A DNA stretch of 64,000 nucleotides, from NCBI RefSeq assembly GCF_019636155.1, contig NZ_JAHBYB010000012.1:1-64000 (forward strand). The letters run 5' to 3'. The notes below the pieces were generated by a model that was not told where the DNA came from, did no database searches, and worked only from the letters and a program-made list of their open reading frames with translations. Below, one piece after another: positions 44,080-54,238 of this stretch. This DNA is from Brevundimonas sp. (GTDB lineage: Bacteria; Pseudomonadota; Alphaproteobacteria; Caulobacterales; Caulobacteraceae). Position 1 is the stretch's first letter, and every line of letters starts with the position of its first letter. A program made the translations under genes and the position numbers.

Positions 44080-45015
44080 ATGCGTCTGACGCCGACCAAC
44101 ACCTTCGCCGGCAATCCGCTGGATCGCGCCGGCGACCGCCGGGACGATCCCGACTGGCTGGCGGCCCAGGCCGCCGATCCTCGCGCCCAGGCCATGCTCC
44201 TGTGGGAAGGCCGCCCCCTGATCGAGGACCATCCCGACGGGCCGCGCCTGGTCTGGCTGCCCATGGACCACGCGCGCGATCTGGTCCCCGACCGCGAGGC
44301 CTTCCTGGGCCTGTGGAAGGCGGCGCCGGTCTTCGCGGTCGAGATCGAGGGGTCGGTCGATCCCGCCGACGGCCCGGTGCGGGGCCTGGGCGTCTTTCAC
44401 GAAATGCGGGCGGCCGCGGCCCTTCTGCCGGGGGCCGAGGCGGCCATGGCGGGGGCGGCCAAGAGCCTGTTCGACTGGCGTCGCCGCCACGGCTTCTGCG
44501 CCGCCTGCGGCCGGGCCAGCCGCGACGCCTGCGGCGGCTGGAAACGGGTCTGCGAGGCCTGCGGGACCGAACATTTCCCCCGTGTGGACCCGGTGGTCAT
44601 CATGCTGGCCGTCCACGACGGGCCGCAGGGGCCTCGCTGCCTGCTGGGCCGCCAGTCGGCCTGGCCCGCCGGGCGGATGTCGGCCCTGGCCGGCTTCCTG
44701 GAGCCGGGCGAGACGATCGAGGAGGCCTGCGCCCGCGAGATCGCCGAGGAATCGGGCCTGACGGTCACCGCCGTCCGCTATCACTCCAGCCAGCCCTGGC
44801 CCTTTCCGTCCCAGCTGATGATCGGCCTGGTCTGCACGGTCGATTCCGACCAGGCCCGGCCCGATCAGACCGAGCTGGAAGCCGTGGCCTGGCTGAGCCG
44901 GGACGAGGCGCGGGCCTGCCTGGCGGGAACCCATCCGATCAAGCCGCCGCCCCCGATCGCCATCGCCCGCACCCTGATCCAGGCCTGGGCCGACGGGTTC
45001 GACGTCGCGCGATAG
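44080..45015 (+). CDS. nudC: NAD(H) pyrophosphatase / RNA-decapping Nudix hydrolase NudC
   Basis: A 311-residue Nudix protein. The zinc ribbon has four cysteines (FCAACGRAS and VCEACGTEHFP). The Nudix box begins GFLEPGETIEEACAREI and continues to EESGL. The downstream SQPWPFPSQLMIG is the NADH-specific SQPWPFPxS motif. It cleaves NAD(H) and removes NAD caps from RNA. The start is ATG 44080 or GTG 44071. Note the NAD biosynthesis operon 15 kb downstream. Confidence 0.92.
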   Translation: MRLTPTNTFAGNPLDRAGDRRDDPDWLAAQAADPRAQAMLLWEGRPLIEDHPDGPRLVWLPMDHARDLVPDREAFLGLWKAAPVFAVEIEGSVDPADGPVRGLGVFHEMRAAAALLPGAEAAMAGAAKSLFDWRRRHGFCAACGRASRDACGGWKRVCEACGTEHFPRVDPVVIMLAVHDGPQGPRCLLGRQSAWPAGRMSALAGFLEPGETIEEACAREIAEESGLTVTAVRYHSSQPWPFPSQLMIGLVCTVDSDQARPDQTELEAVAWLSRDEARACLAGTHPIKPPPPIAIARTLIQAWADGFDVAR

Positions 45016-45100
45016 AGCCTGATCGTTTTAGACGGACCCGCGACGCGGTTCCGGCTGAAGCGTGAATCAGGCTCTCGCTAAATGCTGGAGCCTGATTCAC
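45014..45100. repeat. Nested palindromic repeat between nudC and the insertion element
   Basis: AGAGCCTGAT (45014-45023) is repeated as its complement ATCAGGCTCT at 45066-45075. A second, perfect 13-bp inverted repeat, GTGAATCAGGCTC (45062-45074) with 45088-45100, overlaps it. The unit GAGCCTGAT thus occurs three times in alternating orientation. No gene is seen. It has the look of a dispersed alphaproteobacterial repeat and lies next to the IS insertion point. Confidence 0.65.
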
Positions 45101-45163
45101 CGCATCGATGAAATAGCGAAGCGATTCCATCTCTACGGATCATGCTCTAGGTGGAATCGACAT

Positions 45164-45532
45164 TCATCGCATCCAGATCATGGCGGCGGCGAGGTGAACG
45201 AAGCCTAGGAAGTGAATGGCTCTGCGATCGTAGCGGGTGGCGAAGCGTCGGAAGTGCTTGAGCTTTGAGAAGCAACGCTCGATGCGGTTACGAGCGCGAT
45301 AGGCTTCAATGTCGTGGGCGATCAGCACCTTGCGAGTGCGGTTGGAGGGGATGACGGCTTGCGCGCCGGCGTCGGCGATGAGTTGGCGCAGGGCGTTGGA
45401 ATCGTAGGCCTTGTCGGCCAGCACGGCGCGGGGGCGAAAGCCTTCCAGCAGGGCTGGCGCGGCCAGGGCGTCGCCGCTTTGGCCGGCGGTTAGGATGAAC
45501 CGGATCGGCCGGCCGAGGGTGTCGGCGGCCAT
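45164..45532 (-). CDS. IS5-family transposase, second frame (OrfB)
   Basis: A 122-residue C-terminal part carrying the remaining catalytic residues: AVLADKAYDSNALRQLIADA (second Asp) and RARNRIERCFSKLKHFRR with the Glu. It is in the -1 frame relative to OrfA and is probably made as an OrfA-OrfB fusion. The first methionine (45532) follows GGLTTKIH, so independent initiation is unlikely. The end reaches the terminal repeat. Confidence 0.85.
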   Translation of the reverse strand: MAADTLGRPIRFILTAGQSGDALAAPALLEGFRPRAVLADKAYDSNALRQLIADAGAQAVIPSNRTRKVLIAHDIEAYRARNRIERCFSKLKHFRRFATRYDRRAIHFLGFVHLAAAMIWMR

Positions 45533-45546
45533 GTGGATCTTGGTGG

Positions 45547-45921
45547 TCAGTCCGCCTCGGGAGCGCCCCAGAGCCTGATCCGAGGCCCCCCTTTTCCGGT
45601 CGCCGCCTGCTGGTGGGCTCGGACCAAGGTGCTGTCGATCATCAGGTACTGATTGTCACGGTCCTTGATCAGGTCGGCGAACACCCGATCCCACACCCCG
45701 GCCTTCGACCATCGGCTGAAGCGCTTGTGCAGCGTCTTCCAGCGTCCATAGCGCTCGGGCAGATCGCACCAGTGCGCCCCCGAGCGCAGCACCCACAGCA
45801 CCCCGTTGACGAACAGCCGGTTGTCGGCGGCAGTCCGCCCAGGATCGCCCGCCTTGCCCGGCAGCAGGTCCGCGATCCGCTCCCACTGAACCTGGCTCAA
45901 CTCGTAGCGCTTGGCTGACAT
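45547..45921 (-). CDS. IS5-family transposase, first frame (OrfA)
   Basis: A 124-residue N-terminal part of a DDE transposase. KRYELSQVQWERIADLLPGK and RSGAHWCDLPERYGRWKTLH are IS5/IS427 signatures, and YLMIDSTLVRAHQQ has the first catalytic Asp. The start is ATG 45921. Near the end, a run AAAAGGGGGG (minus-strand sequence of about 45588-45597) probably drives a -1 frameshift into OrfB; after the run, the alternative frame reads on as GRSRGGLTTKIH. Confidence 0.85.
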   Translation of the reverse strand: MSAKRYELSQVQWERIADLLPGKAGDPGRTAADNRLFVNGVLWVLRSGAHWCDLPERYGRWKTLHKRFSRWSKAGVWDRVFADLIKDRDNQYLMIDSTLVRAHQQAATGKGGPRIRLWGAPEAD

Positions 45922-46017
45922 CAAAAGGGCTCCGTCCATCGAACGGAGCCCTATGAATCAGACATCTCAGCGTCTGAGAATCCTGAATGTCGATATCACC
46001 TAGGCCGCCGCCAGACC

Positions 46018-46047
46018 TTGACCCGCCCCCCGGCTTTCCTCTATATC
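46018..46047 (+). promoter_or_regulatory. Probable rpmB promoter
   Basis: TTGACC (46018-46023) and TATATC (46042-46047) are 18 bases apart, a good sigma70-type match for this group. The right end of the insertion sequence with its target repeat stops 14 bases before the -35 box. Confidence 0.6.
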
Positions 46048-46138
46048 GCCGGCTCTCGCGCGGAACCCGTCTTCCGCGCGCTTCTGTTTCATGCGCCGGC
46101 CCCTGGCGAAAGGGGCGCGCAAGCCCAAGGATCTGACG

Positions 46139-46435
46139 ATGTCGCGTCGTTGCGAACTCACCGGTGTCGGCCCCATGGTCGGCCATTCGGTCAGCCACTC
46201 GAACATCAAGACCAAGCGCCGCTTCCTGCCGTCGCTGAAGTCGGTCAAGGTGACGTCCGAGGCCCTGGGCCAGACCTTCTCCCTGCGCATCTCCAACGCG
46301 GCCCTGCGCACCCTGGACTTCAAGGGCGGCCTGGACGCCTATATCGTCAAGGCCCGCGACGAGCAGCTGTCGGTCGCCGCCCAGCGCATCAAGCGCCAGG
46401 TCAAGGCCAAGCTGGCCGAACAGGCCGCCGCCTGA
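46139..46435 (+). CDS. rpmB: 50S ribosomal protein L28
   Basis: A 98-residue ribosomal protein. The start MSRRCELTGVGPMVGHSVSH is the L28 signature, followed by NIKTKRRFLPSLKSV and SLRISNAALRTLDFKGGLDA. ATG 46139 has AAGGA upstream. The alphaproteobacterial length is as expected. An intrinsic terminator follows directly. Confidence 0.97.
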   Translation: MSRRCELTGVGPMVGHSVSHSNIKTKRRFLPSLKSVKVTSEALGQTFSLRISNAALRTLDFKGGLDAYIVKARDEQLSVAAQRIKRQVKAKLAEQAAA

Positions 46436-46462
46436 TCGGGCGACGACACTCCGAACGAACGA

Positions 46463-46488
46463 GGCCGGCGGAAACGCCGGCCTTTTTT
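46463..46488 (+). terminator. Intrinsic terminator of rpmB
   Basis: GGCCGGCG (46463-46470) and CGCCGGCC (46475-46482) form a perfect 8-bp stem around GAAA, followed by TTTTTT. It touches the next hairpin at 46488. Confidence 0.9.
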
Positions 46489-46524
46489 ATTCCTCCCCCG
46501 TCCGCTTCGCTAGGGGGAGGAATA
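46488..46524 (+). promoter_or_regulatory. Hairpin covering the ribosome binding site of the MmcQ/YjbR gene
   Basis: TATTCCTCCCCC (46488-46499) and GGGGGAGGAATA (46513-46524) are exact complements with a 13-base loop. The right arm contains the Shine-Dalgarno sequence, and its last base is the A of the start codon. If the stem forms in RNA, initiation would be blocked. Confidence 0.75.
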
Positions 46525-46853
46525 TGACCCGCGACCAGATGTTCGCCTGCGCCCTGGCCCTGCCCGGCGCCGAGGATTCCACCCTGCACGGCGGGCGCTG
46601 CGTGCGGGTGCGCGGTCAGTGGATCGTCAATGAAGGGCGCGAGCCCGACGCCCTGGCCCTGGCGCTGGACTTGGAGACCCTGGCCTTCCTGATGGAGACC
46701 GAGCCCCAGACCTATTTCCAGACGCCTCACTATCAGGGCTGGCCCGCCGTCCTGGTGCGATACGAGGCCGCCGACGACGCCCGCCTGGCCGAACAGATCG
46801 AAAAGGCCTGGGCCCGCCGGGCGACCAAGGCCCAGCGACGCGCGCGGCCTTGA
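46524..46853 (+). CDS. MmcQ/YjbR family protein
   Basis: A 109-residue protein of the MmcQ/YjbR fold (CyaY-like, sometimes called DNA-binding). Typical phrases: MTRDQMFACALALPGAEDST, then ALALDLETLAFLMETEP, and YFQTPHYQGWPAVLVRYEA. Biochemical role is not established for the family. It follows the rpmB terminator with no obvious promoter, and its ribosome binding site lies in a perfect hairpin, so expression may be low or conditional. Confidence 0.8.
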   Translation: MTRDQMFACALALPGAEDSTLHGGRCVRVRGQWIVNEGREPDALALALDLETLAFLMETEPQTYFQTPHYQGWPAVLVRYEAADDARLAEQIEKAWARRATKAQRRARP

Positions 46854-46920
46854 ATGATCGGCCTTTTGTCCGTCCTCCGCGCCCGATAGTCTGGCCCCTC
46901 GTTCTGAGGGGAGCCGCGCC

Positions 46921-48696
46921 ATGACATCCGTTCGCCGCCTGCTGGTCTCGGCCGCCCTGGCGGGGCTGGCCGCCGTCGCCGCTGCGCCGGCCCTGGCCCA
47001 GGCGCCCGCCGCCGCCTCGACCGCCTTCACCCTGGACACCGGCCGGCCGCGCGCGCCGGAACAGCTGGCGGTCCGGTTCGACAAGGCGGACCTCAGTTTC
47101 CGCGTCCATCCGGACACCAAGACCATCGACGGCGTCGCCGTTCTGGACTTCACCGCCATCGCAAGCCTGCGGGCCGTGGTGGTCGAGCTGGACACCGTAT
47201 TCGCCGTTTCCGCGGTCTCGGTGGACGGCCGCGCCCTGGCCCCGGGCCAGTGGTCCAATCCCGAGGGGCGGATGACCATCCGCCTGCCGCGCGCCCTGGC
47301 CGCCGGCCGATCCGTCCGCGTCCGCATCGCCTATTCCGGATCGCCCCGCCAGGCCGTCCGCGCGCCCTGGGACGGCGGCTTCGTCTGGGCCACCACCCCG
47401 GACGGCAAGCCCTGGATCGCCACCGCCGTCCAGGGCGAGGGCTGCGACCTGTTCTGGCCCTGCATCGACCACCCCCAGGGCGAGCCGGGGCGCGCCGACC
47501 TGCACATCACCATCCCGTCCGACCTGTCGGCCCCCTCCAACGGCCGCTTCCTGGGCAAGGTGGACCATGGCGACGGCTGGACCACCTGGAACTGGACCAC
47601 CCGCGACCCCGACACCTACGCCATCACCCTGGCGGTCGGCCCCTATGTCGAACTGACCGACAGCTACGCCAGCCGCTTCGGCGACACCTTCCCCCTGCAT
47701 TTCTGGCGCCTGGCCTCCGACGACCCGATGCAGGCGCGCGACCTGTTCGCCCAGTTCGCCCCCATGCTGGACTTCTACGAGGCCACCGTCGGCCCCTTCC
47801 CCTTCCGCGACGAGAAGATGGGGGTGGTCGAGACCCCGCACCTGGGCATGGAGCACCAGACCATCAACGCCTACGGCAACGGCTACGCCCTGGACGGCAA
47901 GGGCTACGACTGGCTGCTCCAGCACGAGCTGGCCCACGAGTGGTTCGGCAACCAGCTGACCAACGCCGACTGGGACGACATGTGGCTGCACGAGGGGTTC
48001 GGCACCTATATGCAGCCCCTCTACGCCCGCTGGCTGCACGGCGACCGGGCGATGGAGGCCGAGCTGGCGGCCATGCGGCTGAAGCTGATCAACCGCTTCC
48101 CCGTCGTCTCGGGCCACACCCAGACCTCGGGCCAGGTCTATACCGAGGCCACCGGCCCGGCGCTGGACCTCTATTACAAGAGCGCCCTGATCGCCCACAC
48201 CCTGCGCCTGCTGATCGGCGACCAGGCCTTCTGGAGCGCGGTCCGCACCAGCGTCTATGGCCGCCCCGATCCGCGGCCCGGAAACTTCACCCCCCGCTAC
48301 GGCACGACGGCCGAGTTCATCGCCAACGCCCGGGCCGCCTCGGGCCGCGACCTGGGCTGGTTCTTCGACGCCTATCTCTACCACGCCGCCCTGCCCGAAC
48401 TGCGCCTGACCCGCGACGGCGACCGGGCGACGGTGGAATGGATCGTCCCCTCGGGCCGACCCTTCCCCATGCCGGTCGAGGTGGAGGTGGACGGCCGGGT
48501 CCAGACCCTCGACATGGCTGGCGGCCGCGCGACCTTCGACGCCCCGGCCGGCGCCCACATCCTGCTGGACCCGAACGACCGCGTCCTGCGCCGCCTGCCC
48601 CATGTGGAACAGTTCCAGGCCTGGCAGAAGGCCCAGGCCGACCGCCGCGCCGCCGCCCGCACGGCCACGGCTGCGGCCGCCGCCTCGGGCGGCTGA
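46921..48696 (+). CDS. Exported M1-family aminopeptidase
   Basis: A 591-residue gluzincin. A signal peptide ends ALAQA (about residue 27). The zinc site HELAHEWFGNQ (His at about 335 and 339) with Glu in WLHEGFGTYM is intact. The exopeptidase motif is GMEHQTIN, in the place of GAMEN. The N-terminal beta domain and the catalytic domain are present, but the long C-terminal ARM domain is short, ending in an Ala-rich tail. It probably trims peptides in the periplasm or outside the cell. The start is ATG 46921 after GAGGGGAG. Confidence 0.92.
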   Translation: MTSVRRLLVSAALAGLAAVAAAPALAQAPAAASTAFTLDTGRPRAPEQLAVRFDKADLSFRVHPDTKTIDGVAVLDFTAIASLRAVVVELDTVFAVSAVSVDGRALAPGQWSNPEGRMTIRLPRALAAGRSVRVRIAYSGSPRQAVRAPWDGGFVWATTPDGKPWIATAVQGEGCDLFWPCIDHPQGEPGRADLHITIPSDLSAPSNGRFLGKVDHGDGWTTWNWTTRDPDTYAITLAVGPYVELTDSYASRFGDTFPLHFWRLASDDPMQARDLFAQFAPMLDFYEATVGPFPFRDEKMGVVETPHLGMEHQTINAYGNGYALDGKGYDWLLQHELAHEWFGNQLTNADWDDMWLHEGFGTYMQPLYARWLHGDRAMEAELAAMRLKLINRFPVVSGHTQTSGQVYTEATGPALDLYYKSALIAHTLRLLIGDQAFWSAVRTSVYGRPDPRPGNFTPRYGTTAEFIANARAASGRDLGWFFDAYLYHAALPELRLTRDGDRATVEWIVPSGRPFPMPVEVEVDGRVQTLDMAGGRATFDAPAGAHILLDPNDRVLRRLPHVEQFQAWQKAQADRRAAARTATAAAAASGG

Positions 48697-48706
48697 TCCC
48701 GAGCCG

Positions 48707-49252
48707 TCAGGGAAACCGCTCGGCCGCCCCCTGGGGCAGGCCCGCCTGCCGCCGCCAGTCGTCGCGCCACAGGACCAGGGTCGCCTGATCCAGCCGCCCC
48801 TGCCGCCGCAACCGGCCCTCGTCGGTCCAGAAGGCCTCGAACCACGGCTTGTCGCGCGCCGCCTCGCGGTCGGCCGCCGCCACCTCGGGGCCCAGCCGCT
48901 GGGCCCGCATCCGATACAGCCACCCCAGGCGCCAGGCCGTCGCCCCTTCCAGAGGCCCGCCCGCCAACGCCGCCATCAGGTCCAGCGCCAGCTCCCGCGC
49001 CGCCTCCAGTTCCCCCTCCCAGGCCGCCAGCCTGCCCTGCGCATACCGGTCCCAGCCCTCGACCGGCTCGGCGGCGGGATCGTCCGGCCGGTCCCGCGCC
49101 CACCCCTCGGCCGCCCGCCGCCGCCACAGATTGGCCAGCCCCACATCATACCGCCGCGCGACCGAGGCCCCCGTCTCCCCCGCCTCCCAACACCGCCGCA
49201 CCTCGGCCCAGGTCTCTTCGGATCGGATCTTGTGGTCGCGCCAGGCTGTCAT
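48707..49252 (-). CDS. Hypothetical protein with an N-terminal helix-turn-helix
   Basis: A 181-residue protein without signal or membrane helix. The N-terminal region (SEETWAEVRRCWEAGETGAS, then VARRYDVGLANLWRRR) reads as a helix-turn-helix like those of terminase small subunits or transposase-type DNA-binding domains. The rest is helical and rich in Arg, Trp and Ala. I do not know its role. It is convergent with the aminopeptidase gene and just left of the restriction-modification island. Confidence 0.55.
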   Translation of the reverse strand: MTAWRDHKIRSEETWAEVRRCWEAGETGASVARRYDVGLANLWRRRAAEGWARDRPDDPAAEPVEGWDRYAQGRLAAWEGELEAARELALDLMAALAGGPLEGATAWRLGWLYRMRAQRLGPEVAAADREAARDKPWFEAFWTDEGRLRRQGRLDQATLVLWRDDWRRQAGLPQGAAERFP

Positions 49253-49335
49253 GGCGGACAGGATAGGGGACGTAGGCGTCAGGGGCGGACGTGATCTTCA
49301 TTGCATTGATGAATCGAAGGGCTCACAGCCTTCGC

Positions 49336-49749
49336 ATGGACTCACTCTCGCCCGTCCAACGCAGTGCGCGCATGTCGCGTGTCCGGGGCAAGAATACCGG
49401 CCCGGAATTAGCCGTTCGTAGCCTCGTTCACAGTCTTGGTTATCGTTTCCGCCTTCATCGTCGCGATTTGCCAGGCACGCCGGATCTCGTGTTTCCGAGC
49501 CGCCGAAAGGTCATTCTCGTCCATGGCTGTTTTTGGCATCGACATCCGGATCCGGACTGCAAATTGGCGAGAATGCCCAAATCGCGACAGGAATTCTGGA
49601 GGCCCAAGCTCGAAGGTAATCGCGCGCGCGACTTGCGTGACGAAGCGGCTTTGCGGGCTGCGGGATGGGAAGTGATGACGGTTTGGGAATGCCAGTTGCG
49701 CGACAGGGCTTCACTCGCGAACGAAATCGGAACATTCTTGCGCGCCTGA
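49336..49749 (+). CDS. vsr: Very short patch repair endonuclease Vsr
   Basis: A 137-residue Vsr-family nuclease that nicks at T:G mismatches arising from deaminated 5-methylcytosine. Motifs: SPVQRSARMSRVRGKNTGPE, LVHSLGYRFRLHRRDLPGTP with the catalytic Asp in PDLVF, and VHGCFWHRHPDPDCK. ATG 49336 is chosen because the family usually begins just before this point; ATG 49309 is an alternative. It precedes the C5 methyltransferase by 11 bases. Base composition is visibly more AT-rich than the neighbours. Confidence 0.92.
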   Translation: MDSLSPVQRSARMSRVRGKNTGPELAVRSLVHSLGYRFRLHRRDLPGTPDLVFPSRRKVILVHGCFWHRHPDPDCKLARMPKSRQEFWRPKLEGNRARDLRDEAALRAAGWEVMTVWECQLRDRASLANEIGTFLRA

Positions 49750-49760
49750 ACGAGGGTATC

Positions 49761-50924
49761 ATGAAGTCCATAGAACTGTTCGCTGGTGCCGGCGGCCTTG
49801 GCATGGGCCTGCATAGGGCGGGGTTCCATCCGGTCCAGGTGGTCGAACGCGACCCCTATTGCTGTGACACCATTCGCGAGAACAAGGCGCGCGCCGGTTC
49901 GTTGGTCGCGGATTGGACGCTGGAACAGGGCGACGTGCGTGCCGTGGATTTCTCCATCCACGCGGGGAAGCTCGATCTCGTTTCGGGCGGGCCGCCCTGC
50001 CAACCCTTTTCAATGGGCGGCAAGCATAGAGCCTATGACGACGCGCGGGACATGTTTCCCGAGGCCATCCGCGCCGTGCGTGAGGCGCGGCCGCGCGCCT
50101 TTGTTTTCGAGAATGTCAAAGGCCTGACCCGCGCCAGCTTCCAGAACTATTTTGAATACATCCAACTACAGATGCGTCATCCCGATGTGACCGCCAAGAC
50201 CGGTGAGGATTGGACGGATCATTATGGCCGTTTGGAGCAACATCATACCTCCGGCTCTCGCCAAGGACTGAATTATCGCCTGGTCACCCGTCTCCTGAAC
50301 GCTGCCAATCATGGCGTGCCGCAGAAGCGGGAACGTGTCTTGTTTGTCGGTTTCCGAGACGATCTGGATTTGGAATGGTCCTTTCCCGTCGAGACACATT
50401 CGGCCGAGAGCCTGCTGTGGGACCAATACCGCGACGGAAGTTACTGGGAACGGCATGAGGTTGCGACCAAGGCGCGTCCGGTGAATGAGGTTCTTCGCAA
50501 GCGCGCCGAGCGGATGGAGGCCAGGCCGATTGCGGCCGCTTGGAGAACTGTTCGCGACGCGATCACCGGCCTCCCGGATCCTGAACATCCCTCGAATGAT
50601 GTCCAGGTGTTCGCGAACCATCGGTTGCAGCCTGGTGCGCGCTGCTATCCGGGGCATACGGGTAGCCCGTTGGATGAGCCAGCCAAGACCTTGAAGGCGG
50701 GCGTTCATGGCGTGCCGGGCGGTGAGAATATGCTGCTAAAGCCTAGCGGAGCGGTGCGTTATTTCACTGTGCGCGAGAGCGCTCGCTTGCAGACCTTTCC
50801 GGATGACTATGTATTTCACGGCTCCTGGAGCGAGACGATGAGGCAATTGGGGAACGCGGTGCCGGTGCGCTTGGCGGAAATGGTGGGCAAGGATGTGGCG
50901 CGGCGACTGAGGTTCGCTGCGTGA
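49761..50924 (+). CDS. DNA cytosine-5 methyltransferase
   Basis: A 387-residue C5 methyltransferase. Motif I FAGAGGLGMGLHRAG, motif IV GGPPCQPFSMGGKHR with the catalytic Cys, motif VI ENVKGL, motif VIII (QKRERVLFVGFR) and motif X (RQLGNAVPVRLAEMVG) are in order. The recognition region lies at about 220-310. It should protect DNA against the nuclease encoded next. GAGGG precedes ATG 49761. The stop overlaps the nuclease start (GTGA). Confidence 0.93.
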   Translation: MKSIELFAGAGGLGMGLHRAGFHPVQVVERDPYCCDTIRENKARAGSLVADWTLEQGDVRAVDFSIHAGKLDLVSGGPPCQPFSMGGKHRAYDDARDMFPEAIRAVREARPRAFVFENVKGLTRASFQNYFEYIQLQMRHPDVTAKTGEDWTDHYGRLEQHHTSGSRQGLNYRLVTRLLNAANHGVPQKRERVLFVGFRDDLDLEWSFPVETHSAESLLWDQYRDGSYWERHEVATKARPVNEVLRKRAERMEARPIAAAWRTVRDAITGLPDPEHPSNDVQVFANHRLQPGARCYPGHTGSPLDEPAKTLKAGVHGVPGGENMLLKPSGAVRYFTVRESARLQTFPDDYVFHGSWSETMRQLGNAVPVRLAEMVGKDVARRLRFAA

Positions 50925-51679
50925 CTGGTATCGCGGGCTATACCGAGTTCGAGTTCGATCTGCCCGATGCGCTCTTGAATCATCTGATCAAAGTGCTGGA
51001 TGCGCTGGAACCTGCGGCATTGCATACGAATGCCGTCTCGGAGGTGCCTGAAGCACAAGGCGTCTATCAACTTTTCCTAGATGATCAGCTTGTTTACATT
51101 GGCAAGACGGACGCGGAAGCTGGCCTTAGAAAGCGTCTGGACCGTCATGCGTTGAAGATACAGCACCGTGTGGGACTGGATCCTGCGCGAGTTAGTTTCC
51201 GTGCGGTCCGAATCTTCGTCTTCACCGCGATCGATCTCGAAACCCAACTTATCCAACACTATGCGAAAGACGGAACGGCCTGGAATAACCGAGGTTTTGG
51301 AGCCAATGATCCGGGACGCCGGCGAGACCGCACACGTATTCGCACCGTGAACTTTGATGCGCGGTATCCCGTCGATATCGAGCGGCCACTAGATGTCGAT
51401 TTTTCTAATGCCTCAACAGTGGGTGAGGTGGTCATCCGTCTGAAGCAGGCTTTGCCTTACACTTTCCGATATGAAACCCAAGGCAGGAGGCCGGCGACCG
51501 ATCTGATGACAACGCCCATCTCCTTGTCTCCTGCTCCGATGTCGGCCCGCCAGGTTCTGGAAGCGGCTACCGTCCTTTTACCTAAGGGCTGGCAGGCCAC
51601 GAGCTTCTTGCACCAATTGATCCTCTACCCAGAAACGGTGGACGATTATCCAGATGCGACGGTGATCGCGAGGTCGTAA
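50921..51679 (+). CDS. GIY-YIG restriction endonuclease (Eco29kI-like)
   Basis: A 252-residue nuclease. GVYQLFLDDQLVYIGKTDAE is the GIY-YIG motif, and GLRKRLDRHALKI has the catalytic Arg. ETQLIQHYAKDGTAWNNRGF gives the conserved Glu and Asn. The layout matches Eco29kI-type type II enzymes; the target is unknown (Eco29kI cuts CCGCGG, but specificity cannot be read here). It starts at GTG 50921 over the methyltransferase stop. Codon use is unlike that of surrounding genes, which suggests transfer of the module. Confidence 0.85.
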   Translation: MTGIAGYTEFEFDLPDALLNHLIKVLDALEPAALHTNAVSEVPEAQGVYQLFLDDQLVYIGKTDAEAGLRKRLDRHALKIQHRVGLDPARVSFRAVRIFVFTAIDLETQLIQHYAKDGTAWNNRGFGANDPGRRRDRTRIRTVNFDARYPVDIERPLDVDFSNASTVGEVVIRLKQALPYTFRYETQGRRPATDLMTTPISLSPAPMSARQVLEAATVLLPKGWQATSFLHQLILYPETVDDYPDATVIARS

Positions 51680-51706
51680 TTTCAAATGGAAGGGCTTGGC
51701 TGCCCT

Positions 51707-54022
<2,316 letters not shown>

Positions 54023-54177
54023 GAACGGAATGTAGGCGGCAAGGTGACCCGACGCCATAGGTCGCGCCTCGACTGAAACTGTCGTTGTGGGTGGCGACTT
54101 CTCCTGCGCGGGCGCTGAGGAAGGCCCAGGGGTGCGGCGCCTGGCTGGGGACTGATCCGATTGAGCATTGACTCCCT

Positions 54178-54220
54178 CACACAGTATGCGGCATACACTG
54201 TGTGTCACACACTATGTGAC
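54178..54220. promoter_or_regulatory. Candidate PadR operator upstream of the PadR gene
   Basis: CACACAGT (54178-54185) is complemented by ACTGTGTG (54197-54204), with GTATGC/GCATAC nested inside. A further CACACACTATGTG follows. TTGACT at 54168-54173 could be a -35 box ahead of it. Palindromes of this kind are where PadR repressors bind, so autoregulation is likely (inference). Confidence 0.55.
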
Positions 54221-54238
54221 GGCAGGTGAGGGCCCGAG

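Larger units (their letters stand above)
45151..45999 (-). mobile_element. IS5-family insertion sequence (two-frame transposase), complete
   Basis: An 849-base element. The ends GTGGAATCGACATTCA (45151-45166) and TGAATGTCGATATCAC (45984-45999) are inverted repeats with two mismatches. CTAG flanks both sides (45147-45150 and 46000-46003), a 4-bp duplication that fits the YTAR target of IS5-type elements. The transposase is split over two frames, as in the IS427 group. Both frames look intact, so the copy may be active. Confidence 0.85.

Noticed and set aside
42916-44934. A long minus-strand extension of the OmpA-type lipoprotein frame to 44934
   Set aside because: The lipoprotein signal and its ribosome binding site fix the start at 42915. 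The extension is antisense to the oxygenase and nudC.
45164-45921. The two transposase frames as a decayed pseudogene
   Set aside because: The -1 offset at an A-G run with both frames otherwise intact is the normal programmed-frameshift design of this IS group.
49336-51679. Depletion of CCGCGG sites as a trace of an Eco29kI-like specificity
   Set aside because: CCGCGG occurs freely, for example at 528-533 and 655-660, so no avoidance is seen and the specificity remains unknown.
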